Shown piece by piece: positions 32,024-44,144 of a stretch of DNA of 64,000 nt. The notes under the pieces were generated by a model. It did no database searches. It saw nothing but the letters and a program-made list of their open reading frames with translations, and had not been told where the DNA came from. Numbering within the stretch: position 1 is the stretch's first letter; the number at the start of each line of letters is the position of its first letter. The translations under genes were made by a program, and so were the position numbers. The DNA comes from Dipteris shenzhenensis (taxonomy: Eukaryota > Polypodiophyta > Polypodiopsida > Gleicheniales). Location: NCBI GenBank assembly GCA_047967505.1, contig CM106539.1, one strand, 5' to 3'.

Positions 32024-33047
32024 TCAACTGTGGGCTCCAGCCGGTCTAGATCTCATAGCTCCTATCAAAAGTCTGCCCTCTCTGATCACGGCCCACTTGC
32101 CCTCACGACGGGCAACATCCCTCTGTGCAATGAGACGTCTATGCTCCTCCCACTGAACAGCTGTAAGGTCCTCATCCATGTGAATCTGTGGATGGTCCCT
32201 CAATCTGGATCTCCTTCGTAATACTGCGAGACGGGCCTCAGCATCTCTGAATCTGATGATAAGTGGCTGGTGCCGTGCTGGATCCCGGCCCACTCGATAT
32301 GCAGCTACTATGCCATGATCCTGAACTCCGAGTGTCCCAGATATGAAATCTGTCGCCTGATCCATGGCTGATCTCCTATCTGATCGCTCAACTCCGCGGA
32401 TGCGGATGTTGAGGGCCTTCTGAGCTCGCCGCTGACTCTCGGCAATAGTCTCAGAGACTGTGGTCTGCTGGGCCTGTGGGGCTCTACGCACAACGTCCAC
32501 CCACTCTGAGGTCTTCTCTACCTCTGTTTGCAGTGTGGCCAACCTCTCCTCAACTGCTGCACTAGCTGGAGGAGCTACATGCAGCTGCTGGAGGCGATCA
32601 TCGCATGCCACAACATGCTCCTGAATGCGTGCCTCCAGCTGCACTATGCGCTCAGCATGTGTCCGTAACTGGATGTCCCGATCAATATCTCTGGTATGAA
32701 GCTGGCGAATATGGGAGTCCTGATCAGATCTATGACTCTCAACTGTCGATAGCTGATCAGTCAGTGTGTGTATCTGTGCTGTGAGAGACTGAATCGCAGC
32801 ACCCTGAAGTCTGCAAGGCTCCATGCACTGCATAACTAAATCTCTCAAGCGCAGATTATCTGCCAAGACTGCTTCCGCTGTGGAGGGTGAAGGGGAGAGG
32901 GGGTACAAGGATGAGGGGGTAAGAGGGTAAGAAGGTGAGTAAAGGAGGGGTGCAGAAAATGGAGGTCCTGAAGAGAGAGATTCGGTAGAAGGAAGTAGGG
33001 AGTCAGGGACCGAAGAAGAGCCTACACTAGGGGAGGAAGGGGCTGAA

Positions 33048-33049
<2 letters not shown>
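32024..33049 (-). pseudogene. LINE 1 ORF1 (RNA-binding protein)
   Basis: An open stretch of about 340 codons. The N-terminal part is Ser/Pro-rich, then a long heptad-like region (LQGAAIQSLTAQIHTLTDQL, RIVQLEARIQEHVVACDDRL) predicts a coiled coil. The C-terminal part has NIRIRGVERSDRRSAMDQAT and ARREGKWAVIREGRLLIG, resembling the RRM and C-terminal domains of L1 ORF1 proteins. No Met is near the N-terminus: the open frame continues upstream through the (GA)n repeat to 33142, so the true start is unknown and the copy may be slightly 5'-truncated. This is one of the few unbroken transposon frames here. Confidence 0.8.

Positions 33050-33082
<33 letters not shown>
33050..33082. repeat. (GA)n microsatellite between two LINEs
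   Basis: About 33 bp of GA repeats separate the 5' end of LINE 1 from the 3' end of LINE 2. Confidence 0.95.
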
Positions 33083-33083
<1 letters not shown>

Positions 33084-34860
33084 GTCCACGGGAGGCCTCG
33101 CGGGCCTATGGGACAAAGTACACAGAAAAACAACTCATACAAACCTCAGTGGGCTGAAGCAAAGGGCATGCTAGGACCCTTACTGAGTACTAATCTATGC
33201 TAATAAAGTCGTAATCATGAATAGAAATAGTCAACTGCAACTGCATAGTGGGCCAGATCAATCTATCCAGTAGCAGGAACAAACTAAAAAACAAGTTAGT
33301 ATCGGCACCGAGACTCAGAACTGAATCAGAAACCAAAGCCGGATACAGTGACGGCTCTCTGGTGGGCTGCGAAGATGTCTCGTATCTGTGTTTGTCGAGT
33401 TGCCTCGCACTGTGGTAGGGGACGTGGTCTCCTCGCTCTCTGGACTCTCTGAGCTATGTCCAGAGTAACCCCTTGTCTCAGTCGGTCCCCCCTGAGGAAA
33501 GCTGTGATAGGTCGGACCTCAATAGAGTGTACTTTGGGGACACTCTGTCATGCATGTGGTCTTTGTGCCCCTCTCTCAGTGGTATTGTGCCGGCTGCTCG
33601 TCCAGACTGCTCTCATGTCGGCTAGCTCCTCCTCCACTCCATGTGTCTTGGGGCTGACTCAAATGTGTAGAAGTCTATGATGCATCGCTATGCCCGATCA
33701 TCCTCTATATCTTGTGGTAGTCTAGCCATCCCATGTTGCCCTCTGATGCAAAAGTGTCTCCCTGTGCTGACGCATCTCCATCAAATAAATCTCGATACAG
33801 ACATGGTCATGGAAATGGATCAATAGTAACAAAGGGTCGAAACCACTCTCCTCCCAGTAGAGATAGTGGTAGAGCCCCCGGATCTCGTAGTAGGCTGGGC
33901 AAACACAAAGAAAATGCTCCTCTATTTCAACCGCCCCCACCCACTGCTCTCTTGGTATACCTGCTGCTCTCCCTGCCTCGATCCTCAGCCGATGGGACGA
34001 AACCCGCATCTGACCAATGGCAATCCGGGGTGCATGGGAGACTCCTCTGTCATCGAGATACTAGGGTCTAACGATGAATCCCTCCTCTGATACTCTGAAG
34101 AATAGGTTGCTATAAAACTGGGTCTTGGTGGGGAGCTCCTGGTCCTCCCCCAAAGTCCGGGATGTATGAAGCTGGAGGAGGTCTAACCGTATGATACGGT
34201 TGATCTCATCTCGCAGGATCGACTCAAGAGGCGCATCCATGCTGTACTAAAAGGAGGGAAGCCTGTCCATCTAGATACCGTGCCTAGCAAACCAAGTGCT
34301 CGTCTCTTGTGGCGTGTCAACCGCTGAAAGATCCTATCTGCCTCATGTGACTTCAGCTGACCCAAGGCTCGCTCCCGTGTGAGGTGGGCTTGCATCTCTC
34401 TGCACTCATCATCAAACCAAGGGTTTTGAGGCATCTTCCCATCTCATACCCATGAAGATCGGGTCATAGGAAAGGATCTAGTGGCAGCATCTTGTATCAC
34501 TGTGACAAGGGTGGTTGAAGCGTGGGCGAGGTCTAAATCACCCTCCAATAGGGCCGGAAGCTCTTTGGCTAAGTGACACGCATACACTGGATCAAGGGCA
34601 CGGTCAAAGTGGATCTGGGTCCGGGCTGCAGTAGGAACTCTCCTTGTGACTGGCATAGTAGCAAGAACACCGAAGGCCAGATATGAGTGGTCGGCTCCGA
34701 ATGGGGGGGGGAGATAGTGAGGTTGTGAGTGGCTAGATATGTGGGAAGCATGTGAATCCCCCAGATGATGGCCATCTCTCAAGGCCATTGTAGATGATGA
34801 GGTCGTGGACAGCTCCCAGCTCAAAGGGCCTATAAAACTGAAAAAAACTAGATACAATGA
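33083..34860 (-). mobile_element. LINE 2, related to LINE 1, with RT deleted
   Basis: Minus-strand fragment related to LINE 1. It starts within the endonuclease (DLIIYNGLERWPSSGG and FGADHSYLAF), continues with NPWFDDECREMQAHLTRERA (34434-34375), then jumps past the RT catalytic core to MRVSSHRLRIEAGRAAG (34009), EIEEHFLCVCPAYYEIRGLY and the 3' UTR. It ends with the same CCCATAGGCC...GTGGAC segment as LINE 1. About 1.5 kb of RT is missing. Confidence 0.82.
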
Positions 34861-37103
34861 AAGCTAAGGGTGGGCCCACTAAACGGGCACACGTACCCAA
34901 GGATGATGTCTATGTTGAGAAAAAAGTAAAACATTGCACTTTCACTATGAGAGGATCCCAAAGGGGGACACCAAGGGAGAAGCCTTGGCTACCTACCAAT
35001 CGATCAATGTATATATTGCTGCACGCTGAATGGATTGGCAACCATGTTAGATACCAATTCAGAATTTGAATTCAGATGGACATGCTACTCTCAACAAATA
35101 ATTGTCAGAAATCCTACTTCAGAAAATGTTAAGGTCAATAATTTCCATAAGAATTAAATGTATGAAATGCTGTCCACTCACTTGACTTGGAACCCTTTTA
35201 AAGTACCAATTAGAATTCAAATTCAGAAGGAGATGCTTCTCACCAAATAATCCCAGAAATTGTACTTCATAACATGATTTAGAAGGAGTGACAATTCAGA
35301 GATTGGTCATACCTCGGAGCCTACCGACGGGGGCATTGCCCCCAGACCCCCCTGGGGGTTGCTGCCCCCCATACCCCTTGTTCTCGGGGGGCTGCCGCTC
35401 CTTGAACCCCTGTTTATGCTTGAACTTTAAAAAACCTTTCAATACATGTCTTTTTATTTTGAGATTCCAAAATCTTTTGCACATCTTAGTTGGACTCTAG
35501 AAATCTACTCTTCCCAAACATTGGGATTCCATAATCCCAAAGTCTGATCGGGCCCTTGATGTTGTCAAATGGAAATGTGTGGGCAATTAATCTTTGGATA
35601 CTCTTTGGAAGGGGTTGAAGTGTTAGCCAATTTAGCTGGTTCCATAAAAAGAGTGGGCCACCATAACTAAGAGGGAGTCATAAAAATGACAACAAAATCA
35701 TGCAAACGGTGGAAACAAAATAAAAAAAGATATCGTTTTCAAGATTAAATGTGTCCAATGCTGTCTACTCAAATGACTTGGCCCCACATAGAATAGTAAT
35801 TTAGCATTTGTAATGATTCCAAATTAAAGGTAGGATGCATTTTTAACCCCAGCCCCCTTTTCCCAAAGAAAGACTTTATTCACCAATGCTTCCTTCTAAG
35901 AAAGCCTTCCAATTGATTTGCACGATGGTAGCAATGGATGCAGTTCAAATCATAAAAGAACAAATTTTGATCCACAAAAAAGATGACAAAAAGCATTAAA
36001 TCATCAATAAATTGCCCAAAAGTAAATTTTGACCAGATATTGTAATATTATTTCATGTATCTCAAGATGAAAATTAAATGCAATACAACATTGTTATTAT
36101 TAACAAAACCCTAACGATTTGTAATAAATACAAGGATCCGATTTTGAAGACTTTAAGCCTCTAGACTTGAATAGCATAGTATTGCATGTAAAATTATTCG
36201 CTCCGAACGATTTGGTTAAAAAATGAGAGTCTAGTTATTTTTGCCATCCGACGTAAGTTACAATTCTAGCTCAAAAGGAGAAGATACTGCCACAATCTAA
36301 CTAGGCTGCCAACACATCACAAATCAAGGGAAAGTCCACTGGGAACCATGAAAAAAGTCGCTGATCCATGGAAATACTAACAGACGAGCAAAGAAGAGTG
36401 TATAAAACCAAAAGCTGTGAAAGAGGCATGTGAAAAAAGAGAATCCAAATTTAATATGCATGAAATCCTTTTCTTTAATACAATAAATGATGCGTGGGAG
36501 GTTTGACAGAATTTCACAATCTAAGAGAAAGAAGACAAAAAGTAACAGAATGCAGAGAAAGCCTCTTTAAAATCCCTATGCCTAAACTATGCTTGATTCC
36601 TTCAGGTTTTGTTAAGCCTCTTCTGCCTTAATCCAACAACATGATCACTATTAGGGTTACTTAGATGCAAACTTACCCCCATGGTTTAAAACCCTTTACT
36701 TAAATCACTTGGGTTCCCATTCTTAATCAAGGAGCCATGGATTTACTTGAGTAGAGGTCCAGGTCAATTAAGAATACCTAATCTGGTGCATCTATCAGTG
36801 TCTGCAAGAAGAATATACTAAAGGTACCTTAGTTTTATTTGTTTCCATGTTCTCCATAGCAGGTTCGCTACTTCTATAACAATTGCATATGAGAGAACAA
36901 GATAATCACTAGCATGATTGTAAAACCATTCCTCGAGAGCTAAGCACACCTAGGAGCAATCATTTCTTACCGATAGAAAGTGCACTAATGGTTGTCGCAC
37001 TTCATATAATTTTCCCTGTTTAGCAATTCTTTTTGCGAAAAACTTTATTCATGCGATACATGGAAAACACTCAAAATACCCATGAAAAGGTCTCCTTTGA
37101 TAC
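34861..37103. other. Unique intron sequence next to exon 4
   Basis: AT-rich sequence with no transposon protein that I recognise. One GC-rich patch at 35318-35409 is annotated separately. Confidence 0.6.
35318..35409. repeat. GC-rich patch with small perfect hairpins
   Basis: In AT-rich surroundings lies a 90-bp patch with GGGGGCATTGCCCCC (7-bp arms, 1-base loop), CCCCCCTGGGGG and GCTGCCCCCCATACCCC. The origin is unknown. Confidence 0.7.
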
Positions 37104-37190
37104 CTGATCAATGATAACATCTCTGTCAAATGCTAGCTTTGCGATATGTGCCGAATCTTGTAACCTAGCCAGCCTCATGTACGATAACAA
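37104..37190 (-). CDS. SET-domain gene, exon 4 of 7 (isolated between giant introns)
   Basis: An 87-bp exon stands alone, 20.0 kb from exon 3 and 32.1 kb from exon 5. It has a GCTGCAG acceptor and a GATCAG|GTATCA donor and encodes 29 residues in phase 0: LLSYMRLARLQDSAHIAKLA followed by FDRDVIIDQ. The (L)LxYxRL helix is a hallmark of the LSMT substrate-binding domain and fits directly between exon 3 (RFPTQ) and exon 5 (ANEYEIL). The open frame, splice sites and family match make it convincing despite its size. Confidence 0.85.
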
Positions 37191-38499
37191 CTGCAGCATG
37201 CACAAATACACTTCAAGGCTTTAAGAATTGTCGTCACATTCTTATTCTCAATGCCAATCCAACACTTTGCATACAACTTTCTCAAGATCACATATCAATA
37301 TTGCATTCTATATAACACACACAGCATCCCCTACAGGTTATTGTTTTAAAGTTTGTATCAAAAATTCCTCAGCACTGGATAGTTTAGTAAATAAACCCAA
37401 ATTCGTTTTCTATATCACTACTGTCATCTTTGCCTCGATGTCATCAGGATGATGATGCTCGCCATCTGCAGGCCTACGTGCAGCCTTTGCAGTATGAAGT
37501 ACTCGAGAAACACAAGCTTGAGCCATCGAAAGTGTCTAGCATCAAAATTGGAACATATCCTATAACAAGAAATCATAGGCATCATCATTCTCTGGACTTG
37601 GCTGAATAAAAGGCATGTCCTCACTTGCTTTGGCATCCACTCAATACTACTAGATATCTAGAGATCTGTACGTCTCAATGAAACGTTGGTTGATATTTAC
37701 ATATATCAACCTGTTGAATTGCTTCGTGCTCAACTCTACACAACATGTAAAAAAGTCAATTGTCAAGCCTCAATATGTCATATTCAATCATTTGGAGTCC
37801 GGACTCAAGAAAACTTCTTCTTTTTTGTATGTTTGGACTTTGCACAAATTCTCCATATCTCTCAGCTAGACTTGAGATGCAATCTTGTGAGAGGATGCAG
37901 AGAGCTAGGCCCTGCCAAGGGGTTCAAGTTCCCAAATTCCTCCCAACAAGTAAGAAGAAATACCCTGTTGTCTCTTTCCTTGGCAATTGCAAGAGAAAAA
38001 TGGCCCGTGTCCTTGTGGAATTATATGATGTCTGCTTCAATGCTATTCCATCACGAAAAGACAATATAAATTACAACCATGTCATATGTGTCCACTTGCA
38101 TGCGCATGTCTATATGCATGAATGACAATGGAGCTTACGAGAAGTTGGAAGTAGCTATCATTGACTTCTCTACGATAGTAATTTTTCTTTTGCTTTCATG
38201 TTCAAATTTTCAAAGCTTGTGCTTAGAGAGAACCTAAAATGAGAACATGATGCAAATGTATGTCCTCTATAGAGGGCTCAAAACCCTTCCTTGAAAAAAA
38301 AAGGGTTTTTAAATTAAAAAGCTTACAAGCCTTTTAAAAAATGAAAACTTGTCAAAATTTCACAAACCATTAATAAAACTAAGAACTTATTAATCTTGTC
38401 CCATTCATCATTTATTTGATTGTATACATGGACAACCATCCCTATGAATATCTTGTCTATGAGGAATATGGATTATCTTCCTCTACTCTACATTCACCT
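37191..38499. other. Unique intron sequence upstream of exon 4
   Basis: No supported gene. A minus-strand open stretch at 37500-37424 (AKAARRPADGEHHHPDDIEA) looks coding by composition but has no place in the SET protein and no recognised family. Confidence 0.5.
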
Positions 38500-39183
38500 A
38501 TTGCCTAGCTTAAGACACAAAATTGGGGGTCTAGAGGAGGAATCGGCGGAGAGGGTAGAAGGTCCGTCGGTGGAGACGAAGGAGGCGAAGGGGCCGCCTT
38601 CAAGGCGGTAGGGGGAGCTCCATGGACCTATAGGGGTGCCTATGATATTGTGCTCGGGGCTCCTGCCGCCCCAAGGGGGGACAATATCATCAAAGGTCTC
38701 CTCCAGAGTCTGCTAGCAGTCTACAGAGTCTCCCTTTGTCTGCTTTCCTTGTGGAGGGGGCTCCTTTGCCCTCCTATGCGTGCTACGTCTAGCCCGCCGT
38801 ATGCAATTTTGCCTAGCCCTATTGCCAGACCTCTTGTGTTTTACCTTGGTCCAAACCCCACTTGAGAGCTCCACCCACAAGGTATGGAGTCCCATCTGTT
38901 GACCTGGCTCGTGCGGAGCTCTCTCTCTATTGCTCCTACCGGGGATGAACCGGCAGAGCCCTGACCTCACCCTGCCGACGCTCGAGGGCTAGGTGACCCA
39001 TCTACCTGTAACGTAGGCACTGTCCTGGTAATTCGGAGACCTCAGTCCTCTGCCTGAACTCTCCGCCGTCAAGAGTCTCGAGGAAGATCTCCCCTGGGAA
39101 GGTCTCTGGGTGTGCTACAACCAACCTGAGCTAAGGGAACCCATCATCTGCCACTACTGAGGCGGCCAATGGGGGTGGAGTCT

Positions 39184-39640
39184 CTAGAACTGTAACAAAG
39201 GCTCGCTTGATGGGAAGTGAAGCACCATCGGGAAGTGGGGCACATGATGCGTCGATTCCATGTCCTCCACAGTGAACCCATGGCACCACGAAATAAAGTA
39301 GACCAAATGCGGGCCTAGAGGAAGGGGGCTTTGCTCGACGACGGCCCGCGAGGTGTCCGGGGAGCTCAACTGGAGGAGCAAAACCCCCCTGCCGTAGATA
39401 GTGACCTCTTGGATGTCGTCACCCTCTAGCGCTAGACTCGCCTCGATCAACTGTCGTACCTGCCTTCTCATGGGTGTGAGCCCCACTATTCGGCCCACTA
39501 CTACTCTATCCTAAAGAGATTGCAGCTTTCTTCACTTGTTGTTTGTCTTTTGGGGATAATTGAACCTTGACAATAGAGGGACTCGAGGATGTTGTCATTT
39601 GAGCTCCTCTTGCTAGACCAGTGGTGGTCACTGCCAAATT
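39184..39640 (-). pseudogene. LINE G ORF1 gag-like (DUF4283-type) domain
   Basis: Read from about 39610 the start aligns with LINE H MAAPSNPIAVKVLLSPADKQ but has stops; the open part is 39498-39184. The conserved pattern is a short helix-strand module ending in a LVYFISWCHGFTVEDM strand. It would bind the element RNA. Frame breaks make it inactive. Confidence 0.7.
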
Positions 39641-39696
39641 TCGCAACCCAAAAGAAAGAAACTCGCTCTTTGCTGCCTAAATGAAAGAAGGAAAAA

Positions 39697-39788
39697 GGAA
39701 AGAAAGGCCCAAATCCCTCCAAGAGCACCTCCAGAGCCCAAAGGAAAGGAAGGCCCAAAGCCCTCCAAGAGCACCCCCAGAGTGTGCC
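39697..39788. repeat. 46-bp tandem duplication
   Basis: 39697-39742 and 39743-39788 share GGCCCAAA(T/G)CCCTCCAAGAGC, in the LINE G 5' region. Confidence 0.88.
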
Positions 39789-40440
39789 CACAGCCTCTGC
39801 CCCTCGGAACCTAGCACTAAAAAGGTTCCATAAGGGTCCGCCCAAAAACTGCCACTAGAATCCTCACCCATAGGGCAAAGAGAAACCTCCCTCCAAATCA
39901 CAACAAAGCTGAGAGGGGCCGGAGTGATTGCAAACGTCCAGCCCGCTGTCCACCATTTGAAGTGTCAAGGGTCTTCTTGGCACAATTCTACTCGAGATGT
40001 AGGGATGCGGCCACGTGTGGCCTCTCGCAAGGCAAGCAGCTCAAGGGGAAGCCCTTGGTGCTCTGGAGAGGCGGCTGGAGGTCAACCTCCACCCACTAGA
40101 TGCTCAGCAGCAGCAGCCTGATGTTGGGCGCTGCAAGGGGCCCCTAGGGGCATGATGGAAAACCCGCAGAGGGGTGATGAACGGGCGATGCAGCCCTAGC
40201 CCGTGCGGCCATCAGAGGCTACATGACGGGCTGGCGGGAGGAGGGGAGAACAAAAGGCACAGAGGAGAGGTAGAGGTGAGGGGAGGAAGGTGCAAGCGGG
40301 GTGAAGGAGAGGCAAAGCGGAGGAGAGGCGGAAGCGGAGGAGGGGCGTGAGTGAGGAGGGAGGGGGGGGTGAGAGAGAGAGGCGTCTCTCTTTTCTTCTC
40401 GCTCATCATGACACTTGGATCGTGTATAGATGACATGACT

Positions 40441-41199
40441 GATTCCAAATTTCTAGCATCCTAATCCTTCCTATCACCACACTTGTTTTGAACCAATGGT
40501 GTGCATACTTTCTCCAAGTATGTTATCCATCCACTAACAAGCACTTGATGGTTCCATTTTGCACACTCCTTCCATAAGGCATGAAGCATATATATGGATT
40601 GCTTATGGAACTAATCCCACCTCTTCCTCCAAATTCCTAAGACATCGCCCTTCTTGAGAAATAGGAATCAGGATTTCGAAACCTATTTTCAAGCGGCGTT
40701 AGAAAACTTACAAGTTAGAGAACATTTATGTGTACCTGCTTTGGTCTAGGCATTGCCTTTCAAAGCTTCTGCATGAACTCATAGAAAGGCCCAATGTACA
40801 AGCCTCATTATAGAAGAGGCGAAGCATGAAGTACCAGCACTCTATGGACAATTAAATGCACACAACTTCTTGCTCAAAAACATTTCAAAATAATTACCTT
40901 GATTTTCTATCCAGCAGGTAACTTTGAGTCATTCCAATCCAGCTAATCTAAACTAGTCATCATGCTCTCGTTGTTTCAAACCAACCTATGACAATTGAGC
41001 CCTTTGTAAGTTATCAGCAAAACGTAATCTGGATTCTACAGTAGACTATAGTCTAGACTCCATTCCAATAGATCGAAGTTCAAACACTTAATAATTTCAT
41101 GAATCATAATTCATACCTGCAAAGCTCCAAGGAGATGTAGACAAACCGTGTCTTTGTTGGTCGTAGACTTTCCATCCTCTTGCAATTGCAGCTATTGTT
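40441..41199. other. Unique intron sequence
   Basis: No coding or repeat structure that I can support. Confidence 0.5.
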
Positions 41200-41660
41200 A
41201 GTGACGAGCTGTGATGTGAAGGCCAACATGTGAAGCATCAACCACCCTCAACAAGATGCTTCCCACATGAGAAGTCACCAAAATATTAATCATGTGCCTC
41301 CTCTTTGTGTCACTCAATCCATCAGAGACTATGGTGCATCCAAACAGACCCCAAGCCTTCTGGAGTCTTTCTAGATCAACTCAACTTGCATCTTCAGACA
41401 TGCAGTGCCGAGAGCCTCAGAGCCAGTAGGTTCAAGGGATGACGCTCCTGATTTAGCAACGCTACAATTGCATGGTAAAATTTATTGTAGGCAAGAGTCC
41501 TTGTAACATGACACAGAATACTGCAAGAAAAGAAAAACTGGCATTCTACATTTTCAGACTCTTGCTTTTTAGGCTGTGCCCACAACAGCATGTATGGAAG
41601 TGACCCTCGGAGTAATGCTACTGGCCTTTGTATCCTCCAGAATGGAGGAATTGCCATGGT
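41200..41660 (-). pseudogene. hAT transposase fragment (DUF659 region)
   Basis: Two minus-strand stretches read TLAYNKFYHAIVALLNQE and, after a short gap, LERLQKAWGLFGCTIVSDGL then SDTKRRHMINILVTSHVGS. G-C-(T/S)-I-x-x-D-G-x-(S/T)-D-x-(K/R)-R-R...IN(I/F)LV is the DUF659 signature of plant hAT-like transposases, and the same region is present in the full hAT at 44145-48260 (GCSILFDGWSDVRRRGIINI). Sequence is too diverged to be the same family. No terminal repeats were found. Confidence 0.75.
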
Positions 41661-42928
41661 AGTGGAAAGCCCAACAGATATGGATGGAGTGGATACATGG
41701 GATGAGCTAGGAGGTTGCGCAGCTAGAGCCTCAGCAGATGTACTCTCATGTACCTCAGTAGAGGATGCTCATGCCTCTCATAGTATGACATACCGAACTC
41801 TCCACATTCCCGAAATTTGAATGGGACGATTTAATTTTTGCCTATATGCCCTCTTTAGGTCAAACAATCGAGTCCATGATAGTAGGATGGAGACGGCCTC
41901 ACTCTCATAAGCAATGTGCTAGAACTCGGGGTGATCCATTCAATGTCTCTGCACAAAACTTGCATAGTCAATGTCTCTTATAATCCATAGTCTGCTATCC
42001 AGCCCGCCACATATCCAGGTCGACACCTTCCATCAGCATGAATCGAAGAGTAACCTCACTTGCTCCTTCCTGTTTTGTCTGATTGGTCACGTTGATGTGC
42101 CGATTATGTCGCTACCTTATCCTACTAGATAACACTCATTCTCCAAAATCCCATCAATGGGCATGATTTCAAGCACCTATACAGTATTTGCCAATGTCTA
42201 AGGTACAGCAACACCAATTGTTGCTCTTCATGCTGAGATTTCAAACTTTGCTCCCTCTCTCCTGTAACCTCAAGCCTTCATGCTTAAATTAGATCTTTCT
42301 GCCCCCTCTATGACCAATCTGCCTATTTGGGCGAGGCCACCACAAATGTAACACAGACTTTTTATTTTTCACGGGTGAAAGAAGGAAGAGCAAACCAAAA
42401 CTCCAAAACTAAACCCCCTTTTGATTGCATTCAAAAACTGACCCTGTATACAATGAACATCCTTCCCAAAAAACTTGATCCCCCTTCGACAAACAGTCAG
42501 CTCCATTTTCATGTCCACCCTCTCGCCTTTTCTAACTCTCCTCCTCTCTCTAGAACTCTCCATCACCCTTATCCACTACACCCTTCTTTTTCATTTTATT
42601 TATATCACACCTTAATCTCTGATCAACCTAACCATTCTACCCCCTTAATCACAACCTGGCCTCCAATGACCCGTTGGCATCACAACCTGGCCTCCGATGA
42701 CCCAATTGGCATGGAATGAGTCAAGTCCGGAAGTCCTCGTGGACCCCCACCTCCCTTTGGACTCCATAGCAAAGGTAGTTCTACAAAAAACCTGGTACAA
42801 ACTCCCACACCAATGTCACCAAAACCCACTTAACACTCCAAATGGCCATTAACTAATTTTTCACATAACAACACCACCATAAGATGCAAGCACGATCCAC
42901 ATCACAAAAGCAAACATAATATATTGCC
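41661..42928. other. Unique intron sequence
   Basis: No gene supported. Contains a 31-bp tandem duplication at 42648-42709. Confidence 0.5.
42648..42709. repeat. 31-bp tandem duplication
   Basis: 42648-42678 and 42679-42709 both start ATCACAACCTGGCCTCC; a few differences near the ends. Confidence 0.88.
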
Positions 42929-42949
42929 TTAGACAAGACTTTTTGTTTT

Positions 42950-44136
42950 TTTGCAAAGAAAGGAACCTTCTATTAATGCTTGAAAAACTTCATACAAAAC
43001 AGCAGCCCCGAAGGTGCTGAGTATGGAAAAAACCGGGAAACGGCTGAAAGAAAAAACGGCTTGTTTCAGAGAAACCCAGCTCACTGCCTAGGGGATCTTT
43101 GGTATCGGGGCTAATAGCCAGGTGGAGGGACTATACAACCAGCGAGGGATGGACTATACAACCAGTGAATCCCTCGCGGAGTGAAAATGCAAAAAACTCC
43201 TACAGGCCAAGCCTTGCAGAATCGAGCACGCCTCGCAATAGTTGCCCTAGAGCTTGGGGTCCCAAGCTCCTAGGTGGAGCGGAGGGTGTAGATGATATCC
43301 TGCCAGATGGTGACCAAGGTAGCTCAGGGAGGAACTGGATGCTCACCCATCACCAGACTACAAAGAGCAACCCAAATGTTCCACGCAGTGATACTGGCTA
43401 CTACCCCCCATACGCTGTCCTCCGGAGGAAGAGCCAGGCAATCAGGAGGGACCGCCTCATGGAGCTCTATCCTTTGAATGCTCTGACCCTGTATCCAGTA
43501 AGTTGGGGAGATCTCATCGATCTGGAACGCGTGTCCTCCCTCAGTCAACTAGGCTACCATCCCCCCCCAAGTGTAGTCCCTCTAAAGACTCTGCATATGG
43601 GTCATGATCCGAAGGGCTCCCATCCAGATCCTCGCTACGCTACGACAGCTCCAGAGGCAGTGTGGGATCGTCTCCAGAACACCAGCAGAGCAACAATGAC
43701 ACTTCCCCTCCACCCGCATCTGCTCCAACCACGGGCCGATGGGCAAGCCTCCGTGGGCGGCTAGCCAGAAGTAGGAAATCTTCCTCGGTCGCCTAGACCA
43801 TAACCGTGTCTAAAACCTAGAACGGACATCCCGGGGCACTCTCTGGGCCACCCAATGCCTCTCCCTCGAAGGGGTCCACATCGAAGAGTACATCTGAAGC
43901 CTCCTGCCAATCCGTGTGGTGTAGGAAAAGAAGTGCACCTCATCCACCTGCTCGGCAAGGCCGCCCCTGGAGGGCTAGAACCACTCTCCGGGATCCCACT
44001 CGACCTCCCTTAAGGGCCTGCCCTCCCAAAGCTAGAGGCACCATCTAGGGGCATCCAGCTCTGGGATACCGGGGGGGCCAATGTGCCACTCCTTCCCCAA
44101 ATGTCCCACCACTTTGATCATCTGCCAGTAAATCCC
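42950..44136 (-). pseudogene. LINE E ORF2 C-terminal region and 3' UTR
   Basis: Read on the minus strand this holds CTSFPTPHGLAGG, IDEISPTYWIQGQSIQRIEL and NIWVALCSLVMGEHPVPPEL, the W..IW..RC-like tail of L1 ORF2, in several frames. A weak trace of the CCHC domain (VIVALLVFWRRSHTASGAV) precedes it. The 3' UTR runs to the A-rich tail at 42942. Confidence 0.65.
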
Positions 44137-44144
44137 ATCAAGAC

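Larger units (their letters stand above)
28003..33049 (-). mobile_element. LINE 1, near full length (ORF1, EN, RT, zinc domain)
   Basis: A minus-strand non-LTR retrotransposon of about 5 kb carrying an L1-type ORF1, an APE-type endonuclease, an RT with the YADD box and a C-terminal CCHC. Its 3' end carries AATAAAA and a CCATAGGCC...CCGTGGAC segment that also ends LINE 2, followed by a pyrimidine microsatellite instead of a plain poly(A). Frameshifts and a stop break ORF2. Its family differs from LINEs E, G and H. Confidence 0.88.
38500..40440 (-). mobile_element. LINE G, 5' fragment with ORF1 (same family as E and H)
   Basis: A CT-rich 5' region (minus strand, about 40440-39640) leads into an ORF1. 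VGRIVGLTPMRRQVRQLIEA, ALEGDDIQEVTIYGRGVLLL and QLSSPDTSRAVVEQSPLPLG match LINE H ORF1 closely and have the shape of the DUF4283-type gag-like domain of plant L1 ORF1. The basic tail (WTKVKHKRSGNRARQNCIRR) continues to about 38713. Nothing of ORF2 follows. Confidence 0.75.

Noticed and set aside
37424-37636. Possible exon (AKAARRPADGEHHHPDDIEA) close to SET exon 4
   Set aside because: Exons 3 and 4 already join without a gap in the family sequence, and no protein family fits this peptide.
41590-41820. 76-codon plus-strand open frame
   Set aside because: Overlaps antisense to the hAT fragment and has no recognisable motif.
43099-43764. 221-codon plus-strand open frame
   Set aside because: It is antisense to the LINE E C-terminal region, whose motifs read on the minus strand.
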